Counted from the first letter of the stretch, positions 53,569 through 63,133 are shown. The stretch: 64,000 bases of DNA from an uncultured Planctomycetaceae bacterium (GCA_946408825.1 CAMJTU010000006.1:62001-126000), one strand, 5' to 3'. Numbers and translations are program-made. Notes: generated from the letters alone by a model not told the origin.

Positions 53569-54675
53569 ATGAATTTTTCCTCCAAAGCCGTCGCAAAAAC
53601 AGTTTCTTGGAACTTCTTTTTGGTCTTCGTAATCCTTTTCTGCCCGATCAAGTCCAACATAGCTCAAGAATCCTCCGACGTTCCAACGATATTTTCAGTC
53701 CCCAAAGGAATCGACTCGATCGTCCCCAGCGACGCCCCGTCTCTCGTGTCCCCCAAAATGCGCTGGGCGCCCGTAGATTTTGCTAAAGATCCGACCGTCG
53801 TTCGCTTTAAGGGAACATATTACATGTACTTCTCCATTCCCCCACAGGAAAAGGACGGAGGAAAATATGGTTGGACGGTAGGAATCGCTCGAAGCGACGA
53901 TTTGACAAACTGGGAGTTTATAACCAATCTTATTCCAGAACAAGAAGTTACAAAAAAGGGGTTCTGCGCCCCTTGCGCTCGCGTCTTCAACGATAAAGTC
54001 TATCTCTTTTACCAGTCCTACGGAACGGGCGCCAAAGACTCGATCTGCGCGTCGGTCTCCGACGACGGCGTCCATTTCAAACCTAATCTTAAAAACCCCG
54101 TTTTCCGCCCCCAGGGCGATTGGACCAATGGTCGCGCTATCGACGCGGATCTAATTCTGTTTAAAGGTAAGTTCTTCCTTTACGCTGCCACGCGCGACCC
54201 TGAAGGTAAAATTCAAAAACTCGTGGTCGCGACGTCCGACGCGTCAGTCGAACAACTCGCGGACCTCGGTCCAGACGACTGGCGACAGGCGGCGGATCGC
54301 TCAATTCTCGAACCGACGCTCCCTTGGGAAACGCAGTGCATCGAAGCGCCGACGACAGTCGTTCGCGGCGATAAACTCTATATGTTCTACGCAGGCGGAT
54401 ATAACAACAATCCGCAACACATAGGGGTCGCCGTCAGCGACGACGGCGTCAATTGGACGCGGCTCTGGAACGTCCCGTTCATTACGAACGGTCCTAAGGG
54501 TCAATGGAACGAATCGGAGTCCGGACACCCCGGCGTTTTTGTCGACGACGACGGGCAGACTTGGCTCTTTTTTCAAGGAAACAAAACCGGCGGCAAAGAC
54601 TGGTATCTTTCCCGCGTCAAAATCGACTGGAAGGAACAAGATGGGGTCGAATTCCCCGTCCTTATTAATGAGTGA
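53569..54675 (+). CDS. Secreted beta-propeller glycosidase-like protein (GH43/GH32-like fold)
   Basis: A 368-residue protein. The start at ATG 53569 has AGGAG upstream and leads straight into a signal peptide (NFFLVFVILFCPIKSNIAQ); earlier in-frame codons reach back through the promoter and are rejected. The mature domain repeats blades beginning with D or E plus hydrophobics: FAKDPTVVRFKGTYYMYFS, APCARVFNDKVYLFYQS, AIDADLILFKGKFFLYAA and EAPTTVVRGDKLYMFYAGG. The acidic residues in the DP, AIDAD and EAP elements may be catalytic, as in five-bladed propeller glycosidases. Substrate unknown. It is followed within 32 bp by kdsB. Confidence 0.72.
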   Translation: MNFSSKAVAKTVSWNFFLVFVILFCPIKSNIAQESSDVPTIFSVPKGIDSIVPSDAPSLVSPKMRWAPVDFAKDPTVVRFKGTYYMYFSIPPQEKDGGKYGWTVGIARSDDLTNWEFITNLIPEQEVTKKGFCAPCARVFNDKVYLFYQSYGTGAKDSICASVSDDGVHFKPNLKNPVFRPQGDWTNGRAIDADLILFKGKFFLYAATRDPEGKIQKLVVATSDASVEQLADLGPDDWRQAADRSILEPTLPWETQCIEAPTTVVRGDKLYMFYAGGYNNNPQHIGVAVSDDGVNWTRLWNVPFITNGPKGQWNESESGHPGVFVDDDGQTWLFFQGNKTGGKDWYLSRVKIDWKEQDGVEFPVLINE

Positions 54676-54707
54676 TTCGCGCCATTTCAACTTCGAGAGT
54701 TAACATA

Positions 54708-55556
54708 ATGAAAACCCTGATCGTCATCCCCGCCCGTTATAACTCTACACGTTACCCTGGAAAGCCCTTGAAGATGTTGGCGGGAGAAACTATTCTTGAA
54801 CGCGTTTGGGAAATCGCCTCCTTTGTTTGCAAGACGGTCCCCTCATGTTCCGCGATCGTTGCGACGGAAACGCCTTCTGACCAATGTCCCAGCGACCAAA
54901 TCGTAAGTTTGTGCGAGAAATCCGGCATACCGGTTATGATAACGTCCGAAGCCTGCCGTTCGGGTTCCGATCGAGCATGGGAAGTCGCCAGTCGTCAAGA
55001 ACCTGCGCCCGATTTCGTCGTTAATTTACAAGGCGACGTCCCGACTTGCCCTCCCGACTTCGTCGTCAAGCTTATTAAAGCGCTGGAAGAATCGCCAAAC
55101 GCGGACGTCGCTTCCGTTTACACGCGCCTTTCTTGGGAGGCGCTCGACGTCTTACGGGACTCGAAAAAGGATACGCCTTTCAGCGGCACGACCGTCGTAA
55201 CCAACCCCGCCGATGAAGCGCTCTGGTTCTCTAAAAACATTATTCCCGCGTTCCGAGACGAAAAACGGCTGCGGAAAGAGTCGCCGTTCAGCCCTGTCAA
55301 ACGGCACGTTGGTCTTTACGCGTACCGTTACGACGCTTTGCGTTTCTTCGCAACCTCTGAAAAAAGTCCGTACGAAGATTTGGAACAGCTTGAACAGTTG
55401 CGATTCCTTGAAAACGGTCGTCGCATTCAGATGGTTGAAGGAACGTATCCGCAAGGCTACGATAAGACCGTTTCGGGAATCGATTCCGAAGAAGATCGCA
55501 AACGAGTGGAACAGATCATTCGTGAAAACGGCGAATTACTTGATCATTATCGTTGA
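54708..55556 (+). CDS. kdsB: 3-deoxy-manno-octulosonate cytidylyltransferase (CMP-Kdo synthetase)
   Basis: Activates Kdo with CTP for lipopolysaccharide core synthesis. The 282-residue product starts MKTLIVIPARYNSTRYPGKPL, the classic KdsB N-terminus, so ATG 54708 is the start rather than the frame opening at 54672. Other motifs are VATETPSDQ, SGSDRAWEVA, VVNLQGDVPTCPP (Mg-binding Asp), HVGLYAYRYDALRFF and EDLEQLEQLRFLENG. Length is somewhat above the usual 250. Its presence argues for an LPS-containing outer membrane. The next gene is 21 bp downstream on the same strand. Confidence 0.95.
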   Translation: MKTLIVIPARYNSTRYPGKPLKMLAGETILERVWEIASFVCKTVPSCSAIVATETPSDQCPSDQIVSLCEKSGIPVMITSEACRSGSDRAWEVASRQEPAPDFVVNLQGDVPTCPPDFVVKLIKALEESPNADVASVYTRLSWEALDVLRDSKKDTPFSGTTVVTNPADEALWFSKNIIPAFRDEKRLRKESPFSPVKRHVGLYAYRYDALRFFATSEKSPYEDLEQLEQLRFLENGRRIQMVEGTYPQGYDKTVSGIDSEEDRKRVEQIIRENGELLDHYR

Positions 55557-55577
55557 TTTACCAGAAGTCAAAAGACT

Positions 55578-56255
55578 ATGCAAACGACAAAACTAATCGT
55601 CGCCCGACACGGCAACACGTTCAACAAGGGCGACGTTGTTCTCCGCGTCGGTTCCCGAACAAATCTTCCGCTTACGGAAGAAGGTCATGAGCAAGGGAGG
55701 CGACTCGGCGCCAAACTACGAGAAATGAATCTCTATCCAACGCGTTTTTACGCCGCTCCGCTCCGTCGCGCCGTTGAAACAAGTTTAGAAATTGCTTCGC
55801 AATTTGAACTTGGCGCGCCTCCTCAAATCGCCGATTTTCTAACAGAACTCGATTATGGCGAAGACGACGGACGTCCGGATAAAGAGGTCGTTAAACGATT
55901 GGGCGCGCTCGAAGCAAACTCGTCCGACCTGTCTCCCGAAGAGCTTGAAACGTTGGGCAGGGAAGCGCTTAGACGCTGGGACGCGGAAAGAATCTTGCCG
56001 GTTGGTTGGCGTTTTCTACAGGATCGCGTCAACAAACTGGAAGACGACTGGCGCGCTTTCGGACGCATGATTGCGAAGAAATATCCCGCCGAAACGATTG
56101 TCGCGACGACAAGCAACGGAATCGCTCGCTTCTCGCTAGGGCTCCTTCCCCCCAGCGAAAAACGTCCCGACGATACAAAACTTTCAACGGGCGCCTTCGG
56201 CGTTTTTGAACTCGAAGCCGGTTTTTGGAAACTCAAGAACTGGAACGCCAAATAA
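55578..56255 (+). CDS. Histidine-phosphatase-fold protein with altered second catalytic motif
   Basis: A 225-residue phosphoglycerate-mutase-like protein. The first motif is VARHGNTFNKG (RHG with catalytic His). RLGAKLR, FYAAPLRRAVETSLEIA and LTELDYGEDDG follow as expected. The usual second catalytic His motif (like THGG) is VATTSNGIARFSLG, where Ser-Asn-Gly replaces His-Gly. It may have lost phosphatase activity, or use a different geometry. It directly follows kdsB (21 bp), suggesting a role in Kdo or other sugar-phosphate metabolism. A bidirectional terminator follows. Confidence 0.72.
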   Translation: MQTTKLIVARHGNTFNKGDVVLRVGSRTNLPLTEEGHEQGRRLGAKLREMNLYPTRFYAAPLRRAVETSLEIASQFELGAPPQIADFLTELDYGEDDGRPDKEVVKRLGALEANSSDLSPEELETLGREALRRWDAERILPVGWRFLQDRVNKLEDDWRAFGRMIAKKYPAETIVATTSNGIARFSLGLLPPSEKRPDDTKLSTGAFGVFELEAGFWKLKNWNAK

Positions 56256-56282
56256 AGCGTCGAAGCGTCAAAGCTTTAACGT

Positions 56283-56320
56283 AAGAAAGCCCTCCGACTC
56301 GTAGTCGGAAGGCTTTCTTT
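56283..56320. terminator. Bidirectional intrinsic terminator
   Basis: A long near-perfect hairpin (left arm from 56283, right arm ending 56319) with A-run and T-run at its ends. It lies between convergent genes. Confidence 0.8.
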
Positions 56321-56349
56321 CATTATGAACGCTCGTCTTTTAGGACCCG

Positions 56350-57354
56350 CTAGCGTTCCGTCGGTACGGCGGGATCGGCTTCAACGCCTTCAGCCGTCAT
56401 TTTAATCGGTTTGATCGTCCCGTCTTCGTTGAACTCCATGCGGTCGACGCAGGTCACTCGGTAATTACCCTCGTTCTCGTCGATCGGACGTCGATGGTAC
56501 ACGACATACCATTTCCCCGAAGGCGCGCGCAAGACGCTGTGATGCCCGGCGCCCTTTGCAAGACCCGGTTCCGTTCCTAGCAACGATCCAATTCTTTTGT
56601 GGGGTCCGAAAAGAGAGTCGGAAATCGCGTAGGCGACCTGATAATTTGAAACGGTCCATCCGCCTTCCGACCACATGAAATAATATTTTCCGTCTTTCTT
56701 AAAGACAAACGGTCCTTCGACGTATCCCCTAGGAGTAATTTCGCGGAAATAGGAACCGTCTTCAAAGGGGAGCAACCCGGTAAAGTCGTCCTTGAGTTTT
56801 GCGACATTACAATGTCGCCACCCTCCGTAGATGAGATAATACGTCCCGTCGTCGTCTTTAAAGACGAATTGATCAATCGGCTGCGCGCCGTTGACGATCT
56901 CGTTGACGAGCGGTTTGCCAAGATAGTCGCGATACGGTCCTTCGGGGCGATCAGCGACGGCGACGCCAATTCCGCCAACCTCGCCCTTGTGGACGTCGTT
57001 TGCTCCGAAGAAGAAGTAGTACTTTCCGTCTTTTTCAACAACGGACGGCGCCCACATCGCCCGCCGTGCCCATTTGATTTCTTTATTGGTCAGAATCTTT
57101 TCGTGCTTTGTCCAATTGACGAGATCGGGCGATGAAAAGCAGTCAAAATACGTCTGATCGTCGTATTTTAGCGACCTGGTGGGAAAGATCCAATATTGGT
57201 TGTCAAAAAAAGCGACCTCGGGATCGGCGTACCATTCGGGATCAATTGGATTGCCAGAAGTTTTTGCTCCATCGACCGCATAAGCAAAAGCGGCGCTGAA
57301 TATCGAAACGACGAGAATTGCCGCTGTCGGCATAATATGCTTGAATCGAGTCAT
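56350..57354 (-). CDS. Secreted glycoside hydrolase family 43-like protein
   Basis: A 334-residue protein from ATG 57354 (a start at 57384 would put ten residues before the signal). Signal peptide MPTAAILVVSIFSAAFAYA. The GH43 catalytic triad is visible: Asp in YADPEVAFF, Asp in QPIDQFVFKDDDG and Glu in YVEGPFVFKK. The propeller blades begin with hydrophobic-DG pairs (KDGKYYFFFG, KDGKYYFMWSEGG). GH43 enzymes cut arabinans, xylans or similar. It shares the fold with the gene at 53569 but runs the opposite way. Confidence 0.82.
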   Translation of the reverse strand: MTRFKHIMPTAAILVVSIFSAAFAYAVDGAKTSGNPIDPEWYADPEVAFFDNQYWIFPTRSLKYDDQTYFDCFSSPDLVNWTKHEKILTNKEIKWARRAMWAPSVVEKDGKYYFFFGANDVHKGEVGGIGVAVADRPEGPYRDYLGKPLVNEIVNGAQPIDQFVFKDDDGTYYLIYGGWRHCNVAKLKDDFTGLLPFEDGSYFREITPRGYVEGPFVFKKDGKYYFMWSEGGWTVSNYQVAYAISDSLFGPHKRIGSLLGTEPGLAKGAGHHSVLRAPSGKWYVVYHRRPIDENEGNYRVTCVDRMEFNEDGTIKPIKMTAEGVEADPAVPTER

Positions 57355-57430
57355 TTTCTTCTTTCTGTTAAACAGGGGTAACAAGGGGAGAAGTCGACTA
57401 CGGCGACTCCTAATCGGAAAGTTCTACGCG

Positions 57431-57955
57431 TCAACGTTCCTTCCATATCCCGTCGGGATACGCAAGCTTAAAGGAACGGAGAACGATTTTTTCAAAAGGA
57501 CGCTTAATCCGCGTGAACCAATGCTCCTCCTCCGGAGCGATGGGGGTCGCGAGAAAAGTACGAATGCCCGCTAAACGTCCCGCCATAACGTCGGCAAAAA
57601 TCTGGTCCCCGATAATCGCCGTTTTTGACGGCTCGAAGCCGTATTCGCGAAACGCGCGGCGACACCCGGATGGAAACGGTTTGCAAGCTTTCGCGATATA
57701 GGGCAAGTCGACGAGAGTGGCAAACTGACCGATTCTCGTTCCAACGCCGTTTGAAAGCAAGCAAAGCTTAAAATTCTCATCCCGGAGTAAGTTTAACCAC
57801 GCCATAACCTCTGGCTCAGGTTCTTGAAGGGCGTAGCGTTTTAGAGTACAATCAACGTCGAGAAGGAGATTTTCGATTCCAAGCGTTCTTAATCGCTCAG
57901 GCGTCAGTTCGACAACGCTATCGACGAGAAAGTGCGGATATAAAACCTTCCACAT
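57431..57955 (-). CDS. yqeG: YqeG-family HAD phosphatase
   Basis: A 174-residue protein. LLLDVDCTLKRY carries the HAD nucleophile Asp (DxDxT). LCLLSNGV (motif II Ser), KPFPSGCRRAF (Lys) and IIGDQIFADVMAG (acidic motif) follow. These are the elements of YqeG, a HAD III-A hydrolase related to phosphatidylglycerophosphatase Pgp-like proteins. The phospholipid role is possible but not shown. It is followed by GH43 after a 76-bp gap on the same strand. Confidence 0.82.
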   Translation of the reverse strand: MWKVLYPHFLVDSVVELTPERLRTLGIENLLLDVDCTLKRYALQEPEPEVMAWLNLLRDENFKLCLLSNGVGTRIGQFATLVDLPYIAKACKPFPSGCRRAFREYGFEPSKTAIIGDQIFADVMAGRLAGIRTFLATPIAPEEEHWFTRIKRPFEKIVLRSFKLAYPDGIWKER

Positions 57956-58200
57956 ACGACGTTCCTTTCGCGCCCGTTCCGTTCCTATAGGCGTTCAAAA
58001 CTAAACGCTAACGTGCGCGGGTTCGTCTAATCAAAGAATTGAAACGGGGATGAACGCTACCGCGCAACCCTATCTTACCAGGGCGCGACGGTTCTTTCAA
58101 CTGTCTTCGTTTCAAAAATACATTTTGTGGCAAACCTAGAACCGCAGTCTCGACCCTTTCGTTTGCCAAACCGAATATTCATTTGAAAGCAAATAATCAA

Positions 58201-60066
58201 ATGGTTCTATCGTTTAAAGAAGCGCTTCGGGAGTCGACGCTCGTCTTTGACGGCGCCACCGGAACTGAAATATACCGTCGTAACGTATTCACGAATCAAT
58301 GTTACGACGAGTTAAACCTGCGTAATCGCAAGATGATCAGGGATATTGCTGAAGCCTATCGAGACGCGGGCGTCGACGTTCTTACGACAAACACCTACGG
58401 AGCAAATCGTCTTGCTCTTGAACTTTACGGTCTAGAATCGCAAGTTGAAGCAATCAACCGCGCAGGCGTTGAGATTGCCAAGGAAGTTGCGCAATCGTCT
58501 TTAGAAAGAAAGGTTTACGTTGCGGGTTCCGTCGGTTATCCCTCTTCCAATGCGCTCAAAAACCATGATCGCGAAACGGTTGTTGAGGTCTTTGCGAAAC
58601 AGATCGGCGTCTTAGCGGACGCCGGCGTTGATTTTATCCTCTTCGAATCGCAACCAAATCGCGATTCCGCAGAAATTATGGTCGACGCGATAGAAAACGC
58701 AAATATTGATATCCCGTTTGTCGTTTCCTACGGATTGCAACCTTCTCTCTTCCAAGCGCCAAACACGCTTGAATCTCGCGCGCGACTCTATTGCAACCTC
58801 TTCAAGACGTTTGTCGGAACCCCTCAACCAATCGCCTGGGGGCTCAACTGTCTTCTCGGTCCAGCGGAAATGCTCGACGCCGTTCAAGAGGTCGTAAAGA
58901 CTCTTAAACTTCCTCTTATCGTTCAACCGAACGCGGGCTCTCCTCAACCGTTCGAGGGACGCTTACTATACTATAGCTCGCCCGAATATCTATCGACTTA
59001 CGCCGGACGGTATGTAGCCCTGGGCGCCGCGGCGGTCGGAGGTTGTTGCGGAACGACGCCCGCCGAAATTGCCGAAATTGTCAGACATATTCGTCCTACC
59101 TCGAAAAGTCGTCGTTCAAAAATCGTCCTCCTCGACGCGCAGCCAAACGTCGTTGAACAGGAAGAATCTAAACCGGAGACGCGTAGTGAGTTCGCCCGAA
59201 AACTTTTTGAAGGTCGTTGGGTTCAGACGGTCGAAACAACGCCTCCATGCGGATACGACCTCTCGGGTTTTGTAGAAAAAGCAAAAGCTCTCAAAAACGC
59301 CGGTATCGACGCCGTCAACCTTCCCGACGGTCCGCGGGCCTCCGCTCGCATCGCCTCGATCGTCGCTGCCCAGAAGGTAATAAGCGACGCTCAAATCGAA
59401 CCGATCCTTCACGTTTGTTGCCGTGATCGCAATCTCATTGGTTTGCAAGCCGATCTCATCGGTTGCGCGGCGTCGGGAATCTCAAACATACTCTTCATTA
59501 CCGGCGACCCCCCTAAATTAGGACGGTACCCGAACGCAACCGGAGTCTTTGACTGCGATTCTATCGGTCTGTGCCAACTCCAGCGTCGACTTAATCGTGG
59601 AATCGACCTTGGCGGTCTCGCCATCGGCGCGCCGACAAACGCCTTTTTTGGCGTAGGATTCGATCCCTCCGCGATTAATCGCCAACTTGAACTTGATCGA
59701 CTTCGTAAAAAAGTGGACGCCGGCGCGCTCTTCGCTATAACCCAGCCTGTTTTTGATCCGTTCATTCTTCTTGAATTCCTGGACGCTTATGGAGACTTCC
59801 CATTACCGGTAATCGCCGGCGTCTGGCCCTTCGTTAGTTATCGCAACGCCCTTTTTATGAGGAAAGAAGTTCCCGGAGTGATTGTTCCCGACTCAATTAT
59901 GGAACGCATGAGCGCCGCAGCCGACAGATCGAAGGAAGATCAGGTTCAAACAGGAATATCGATCGCGCGAGAGTCGTTAGAGTTGTTGCGTTCTCGCGTT
60001 CAAGGCGTTCAAGTTAGCGCTCCTCTAGGAAGAATCGATATTAGCTTGAAAGTCCTAGAACCTTAG
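58201..60066 (+). CDS. Bifunctional homocysteine S-methyltransferase / 5,10-methylenetetrahydrofolate reductase
   Basis: A 621-residue fusion. ATG 58201 is preferred over the in-frame TTG 58183. The N-terminal half is a BHMT-like barrel: VFDGATGTEIYRR, TNTYGANR, and zinc ligands Cys217 (GLNCLLGP) and Cys281-282 (GGCCGTTP). The C-terminal half (from about 345) is MTHFR: VETTPPCGYD, NLPDGPRASARI, HVCCRDRN, ITGDPPKLG and FAITQPVFD. The YitJ-like fusion makes methyl-THF and donates the methyl to homocysteine, giving methionine. It draws on the folate pool served by fhs in this window. Confidence 0.93.
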   Translation: MVLSFKEALRESTLVFDGATGTEIYRRNVFTNQCYDELNLRNRKMIRDIAEAYRDAGVDVLTTNTYGANRLALELYGLESQVEAINRAGVEIAKEVAQSSLERKVYVAGSVGYPSSNALKNHDRETVVEVFAKQIGVLADAGVDFILFESQPNRDSAEIMVDAIENANIDIPFVVSYGLQPSLFQAPNTLESRARLYCNLFKTFVGTPQPIAWGLNCLLGPAEMLDAVQEVVKTLKLPLIVQPNAGSPQPFEGRLLYYSSPEYLSTYAGRYVALGAAAVGGCCGTTPAEIAEIVRHIRPTSKSRRSKIVLLDAQPNVVEQEESKPETRSEFARKLFEGRWVQTVETTPPCGYDLSGFVEKAKALKNAGIDAVNLPDGPRASARIASIVAAQKVISDAQIEPILHVCCRDRNLIGLQADLIGCAASGISNILFITGDPPKLGRYPNATGVFDCDSIGLCQLQRRLNRGIDLGGLAIGAPTNAFFGVGFDPSAINRQLELDRLRKKVDAGALFAITQPVFDPFILLEFLDAYGDFPLPVIAGVWPFVSYRNALFMRKEVPGVIVPDSIMERMSAAADRSKEDQVQTGISIARESLELLRSRVQGVQVSAPLGRIDISLKVLEP

Positions 60067-60184
60067 TTTACAATTTCATTGGTCGTTTGACCTTTACCCG
60101 TTTCAGCATTTTCGTCGACTTTCGACGTTTTCGAGTAATCTCGAGCCGTCGTCGCGTCTCGACTCTTAACAAAGGATTCATAAG

Positions 60185-61033
60185 ATGGAACGTAGAAATG
60201 TTTTGAAGGCGGCGGCGGTCGTCGGCTTAACCGCAGTCGCTCAGGTCGCCAACGCAGATCTTATTGTTCCGGGTCGACGTAGGCCCGAGCGTCGTCCTAC
60301 TCCGCAACCAGAGAGAATCGACTCCGCCCCTGACGCGCAAAACTATATCGTTTTGGAATTTTTCTTCGCGCAGAATAAGGAAAAACGTGACGCGCTTGCC
60401 GCAAAGTTCGACGCCGAGCTCATTCCTCTTCGTCATGAAATCGGTTTTGACAAGATCGGTATTTTTACGGTCCACGACGAACTGATGAAGAATGAAAGGG
60501 GCTATGACGCCGAAAAATTCGACGGCGTTGTTTTTACGGTTCAACAGACAAGTTCACCCGATCTGCTTCTAAGCTATCAAGATATTAGCGTAAAAACCGC
60601 GTCGAAATTCAACCTCAGCGACGATCTCGACTTTGTCGACGAAGAAATCATCGCGCTGCGTTGCTTCCCGTCCGTCCCCAAAATCGAGGTTCCAAATACC
60701 AACGAAGGACGCGTGTTGCAGCTACGAACGTACAATTCTCCAAACTATGAGCGCAACCTTGCCAAGCAAGCGATGTTCGAGGACGCCGAGCTTCAAATCT
60801 TCCGCAATAGCGGAATGGATCCGGTTTTCTTCGGACGAACGGTCTTCGGCTCAATGGCGCCAAACGTTACCTATATGCTCAGTTTCAAGGACGACGAAGC
60901 CCGACGCGAAAGTTGGAGCAAATTCGTCAATTCCGACGAATGGAAAACGTTAAGCAAGGATCCAAAGTACAGCCGTACCGCGACGCGGATCCGCAACCTG
61001 TTCCTTACCCCGACGCCTAATTCCGAAATTTGA
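60185..61033 (+). CDS. Secreted NIPSNAP-family protein
   Basis: A 282-residue protein with a twin-arginine-like leader (MERRNVLKAAAVVGLTAVAQ, cleavage near ANA). Two ferredoxin-like halves follow: YIVLEFFFAQNKEKRDALAAKFDAELIPL, and VLQLRTYNSPNYERNLAKQAMFED with MSFK-like ends (YMLSFKDDEARRESWSKFV). These are NIPSNAP dimeric alpha/beta-barrel domains. Exported NIPSNAP proteins are abundant in planctomycetes; their function is unknown. An efficient terminator follows at 61052. Confidence 0.85.
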   Translation: MERRNVLKAAAVVGLTAVAQVANADLIVPGRRRPERRPTPQPERIDSAPDAQNYIVLEFFFAQNKEKRDALAAKFDAELIPLRHEIGFDKIGIFTVHDELMKNERGYDAEKFDGVVFTVQQTSSPDLLLSYQDISVKTASKFNLSDDLDFVDEEIIALRCFPSVPKIEVPNTNEGRVLQLRTYNSPNYERNLAKQAMFEDAELQIFRNSGMDPVFFGRTVFGSMAPNVTYMLSFKDDEARRESWSKFVNSDEWKTLSKDPKYSRTATRIRNLFLTPTPNSEI

Positions 61034-61051
61034 CGTCCAAGTCCTGCGATG

Positions 61052-61077
61052 CGGAGACGACGTCTCGTCTCCGTTTT
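61052..61077 (+). terminator. Intrinsic terminator of the NIPSNAP gene
   Basis: A 9-bp perfect stem with tetraloop (61052-61060 with 61065-61073) and four T. Confidence 0.8.
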
Positions 61078-61120
61078 CTAACCGCGTTAACCTTTTGATT
61101 TCAATCAGTAGGATAGACTC

Positions 61121-62080
61121 ATGGATATTAAGAGAAGGCAATTTATCAAAACGACGCTCGCAGGCTTGGGAAGCGTCACGGCCGGCGCCGAAGTCGCCGC
61201 CGCTAGAGCGATCGCGCGTGCGGACGAAAGCCCCGCTCCCCCGAAAAATCCTTTTTCTACCGATCCCGTCGCAACAATTAAATTGACCGACGCCGTTACG
61301 ACGTCGCGCGTCGGATTCGGCACGGGCATGAGCGGTCATCAGCGTTCCGCGCAGCTCACCCGAATGGATCGCGATAAAGCGGAAGACTTGGTTCGCTACG
61401 CCTACGATTCGGGCGTCCGTTTCTTCGACTGCGCTGATCTTTACGGCACGCACCAGCTTGTCGTCGAAGCGCTTAAGGATAAACCGCGCGATAGCTACCA
61501 AATTTCTTCGAAACTTTGGCCCCATCCCGGGGGAATTCCCGAACAGGAACGACCGACGGCAGACGTCGTAGTCAAACGTTTTCTCGAAGAGCTTAAGACC
61601 GATTATATCGACCTTGTCCAGATTCACTGCATGATGAAGCCCAACTGGCAAGAGGACTTCGCAAGTTATATGGAAGACCTTGAGAAGTTGAAGGAACAGG
61701 GAATCATACGAGGACACGGAATTTCGTGTCATTCGCTCGGAGCGATTCAAAGCGGCGTAGTGGACCCTTGGGTCGACGCGTTGCACATTCGAATCAATAC
61801 GACGGGCGCTCGCATGGAGGGCACGTTTGAAGAAAACGTCGCAGCCGGCAAAACAGCTCAAGCAAACGGCAAAGGCGTCATCGCGATGAAACTTATCGGC
61901 GAGGGCACAATCCGAGAACGTAAAGACCGAGAAGAGTGCATCGACAAAATCGTTCGCGCCGATATCGTCGACGTTTATGTCGTCGGCTTCGAAGAAAAAT
62001 GGCAGGTCGACGAAATCATTGAAAACCTTGAAAAGTCGCTAAAAGGAATCGAGGCGGAACGCAAAGCCGCCGACGCCTGA
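61121..62080 (+). CDS. Tat-exported aldo/keto reductase
   Basis: A 319-residue protein. Tat signal KRRQFIKTTLAGLGS, then Ala-rich cleavage region. The reductase barrel has VGFGTGMSG, Asp-Tyr pair FFDCADLYGTH, Lys in ISSKLWP and VQIHCM, the latter replacing the family QxH. GNGK-type cofactor residues lie near GKGVIAMKLIGEG. Aldo/keto reductases with Tat leaders, and with the Fe-S domain missing, are common in this phylum. Substrate unknown. Terminator at 62106. Confidence 0.85.
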   Translation: MDIKRRQFIKTTLAGLGSVTAGAEVAAARAIARADESPAPPKNPFSTDPVATIKLTDAVTTSRVGFGTGMSGHQRSAQLTRMDRDKAEDLVRYAYDSGVRFFDCADLYGTHQLVVEALKDKPRDSYQISSKLWPHPGGIPEQERPTADVVVKRFLEELKTDYIDLVQIHCMMKPNWQEDFASYMEDLEKLKEQGIIRGHGISCHSLGAIQSGVVDPWVDALHIRINTTGARMEGTFEENVAAGKTAQANGKGVIAMKLIGEGTIRERKDREECIDKIVRADIVDVYVVGFEEKWQVDEIIENLEKSLKGIEAERKAADA

Positions 62081-62105
62081 TATTGCGGGATTTTACCAGA
62101 CGACG

Positions 62106-62135
62106 GGGGATCGTTCGAAAGAACGATCCCCTTTT
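62106..62135 (+). terminator. Intrinsic terminator of the aldo/keto reductase gene
   Basis: An 11-bp perfect stem with a GAAA tetraloop (62106-62116 with 62121-62131), then four T. Confidence 0.85.
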
Positions 62136-62176
62136 CCTAATATGCTTGAACTTTTAAATCAACAGGGCTCTCCATC

Positions 62177-63061
62177 ATGAAACGACGTGATTTCCTCCGC
62201 GTTGTCGCCCTCGGCGCGATAACGGCGCGTTTTGGCGACGTTGAACGACTATTCGCCGACGATTCGATTCCGCTCGACCCCACGATTGTCGCTATTTTTT
62301 CCGATCCCCATTTGCACGGTCCGGAAACATCGCAGTATTATGTTCGATTCAAACAAGGAATCGCTAAAGTTTTAGCGATGAATCCTCGACCGGCAAACCT
62401 TCTTGTCTACGGCGACGTCGCCTTTGATCACGGCGAACGCGAAGACTACGTTCTCTTCCGAGAATTAATTAAACCGCTAGAAGACGCGGGAATCCATTGG
62501 GAAGTCGCAATGGGCAACCATGATCGCATCGCCGTCTTTCGCGACGTCTTTCCAGAACGCTTTGAGAAACCGCAACCAATTGACAATCGTTATATTAACG
62601 TCGTTGAAACCCCAAACGCAGACTTCATTCTCCTAGACTCCTACCTGGAAAACGAGGTTGCCGGATCAATTATTCCTGAACAGAAGGAATGGCTCGTCGA
62701 AAAACTCAAAAGTTACGAGAAAAAGCCCGTCTTCGTCGGGTGTCATCATCATCTAAAAGATACTAAAATAGCCGATCTTCTTAAGCCTTGTCCAAAGTTC
62801 GTCGCGTATCTCCACGGGCACCTCCATTTTTACCGTAATCCGCGTCAGGAAGATATTGCCACCCTATGCTTCCCGTCCCTCGGCTGTTGGGGCGACTTGG
62901 GATTCGTCGTTGCGCATGTTTCAGAAACGGAGGCAATTTTCACCCCCGATATTGACGCGTATCAGTGGCCAAAGTGGAATCCCAAGAAAGATCCAGTAGA
63001 CGACCTTGAGCCTTATCTTGCGCAACTAAACGCAAACTCGCCAGTCTTCCAGTTGCCATAG
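62177..63061 (+). CDS. Tat-exported metallophosphoesterase
   Basis: A 294-residue protein with KRRDFLRVVALGAI leader. Metal-ligand motifs in order: FSDPHLHG, VYGDVAFD, MGNHDRI, VGCHHHLKD and LHGHLHFY. All are present. It belongs to the calcineurin-like fold but has no fibronectin domain, so is not a paralogue of the pair at 2324-5033. Periplasmic phosphoesterase of unknown substrate. A bidirectional terminator follows. Confidence 0.85.
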   Translation: MKRRDFLRVVALGAITARFGDVERLFADDSIPLDPTIVAIFSDPHLHGPETSQYYVRFKQGIAKVLAMNPRPANLLVYGDVAFDHGEREDYVLFRELIKPLEDAGIHWEVAMGNHDRIAVFRDVFPERFEKPQPIDNRYINVVETPNADFILLDSYLENEVAGSIIPEQKEWLVEKLKSYEKKPVFVGCHHHLKDTKIADLLKPCPKFVAYLHGHLHFYRNPRQEDIATLCFPSLGCWGDLGFVVAHVSETEAIFTPDIDAYQWPKWNPKKDPVDDLEPYLAQLNANSPVFQLP

Positions 63062-63090
63062 TCTTTCGCCGACAATTAATTCGGACATAG

Positions 63091-63133
63091 GAAAACCGCC
63101 GCAGAGCTCAAATGTCTCCGCGGCGGTTTTCTT
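63091..63133. terminator. Bidirectional intrinsic terminator
   Basis: A 12-bp stem (63091-63102 with 63120-63131) with A- and T-runs inside the arms. It separates convergent genes. Confidence 0.85.
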
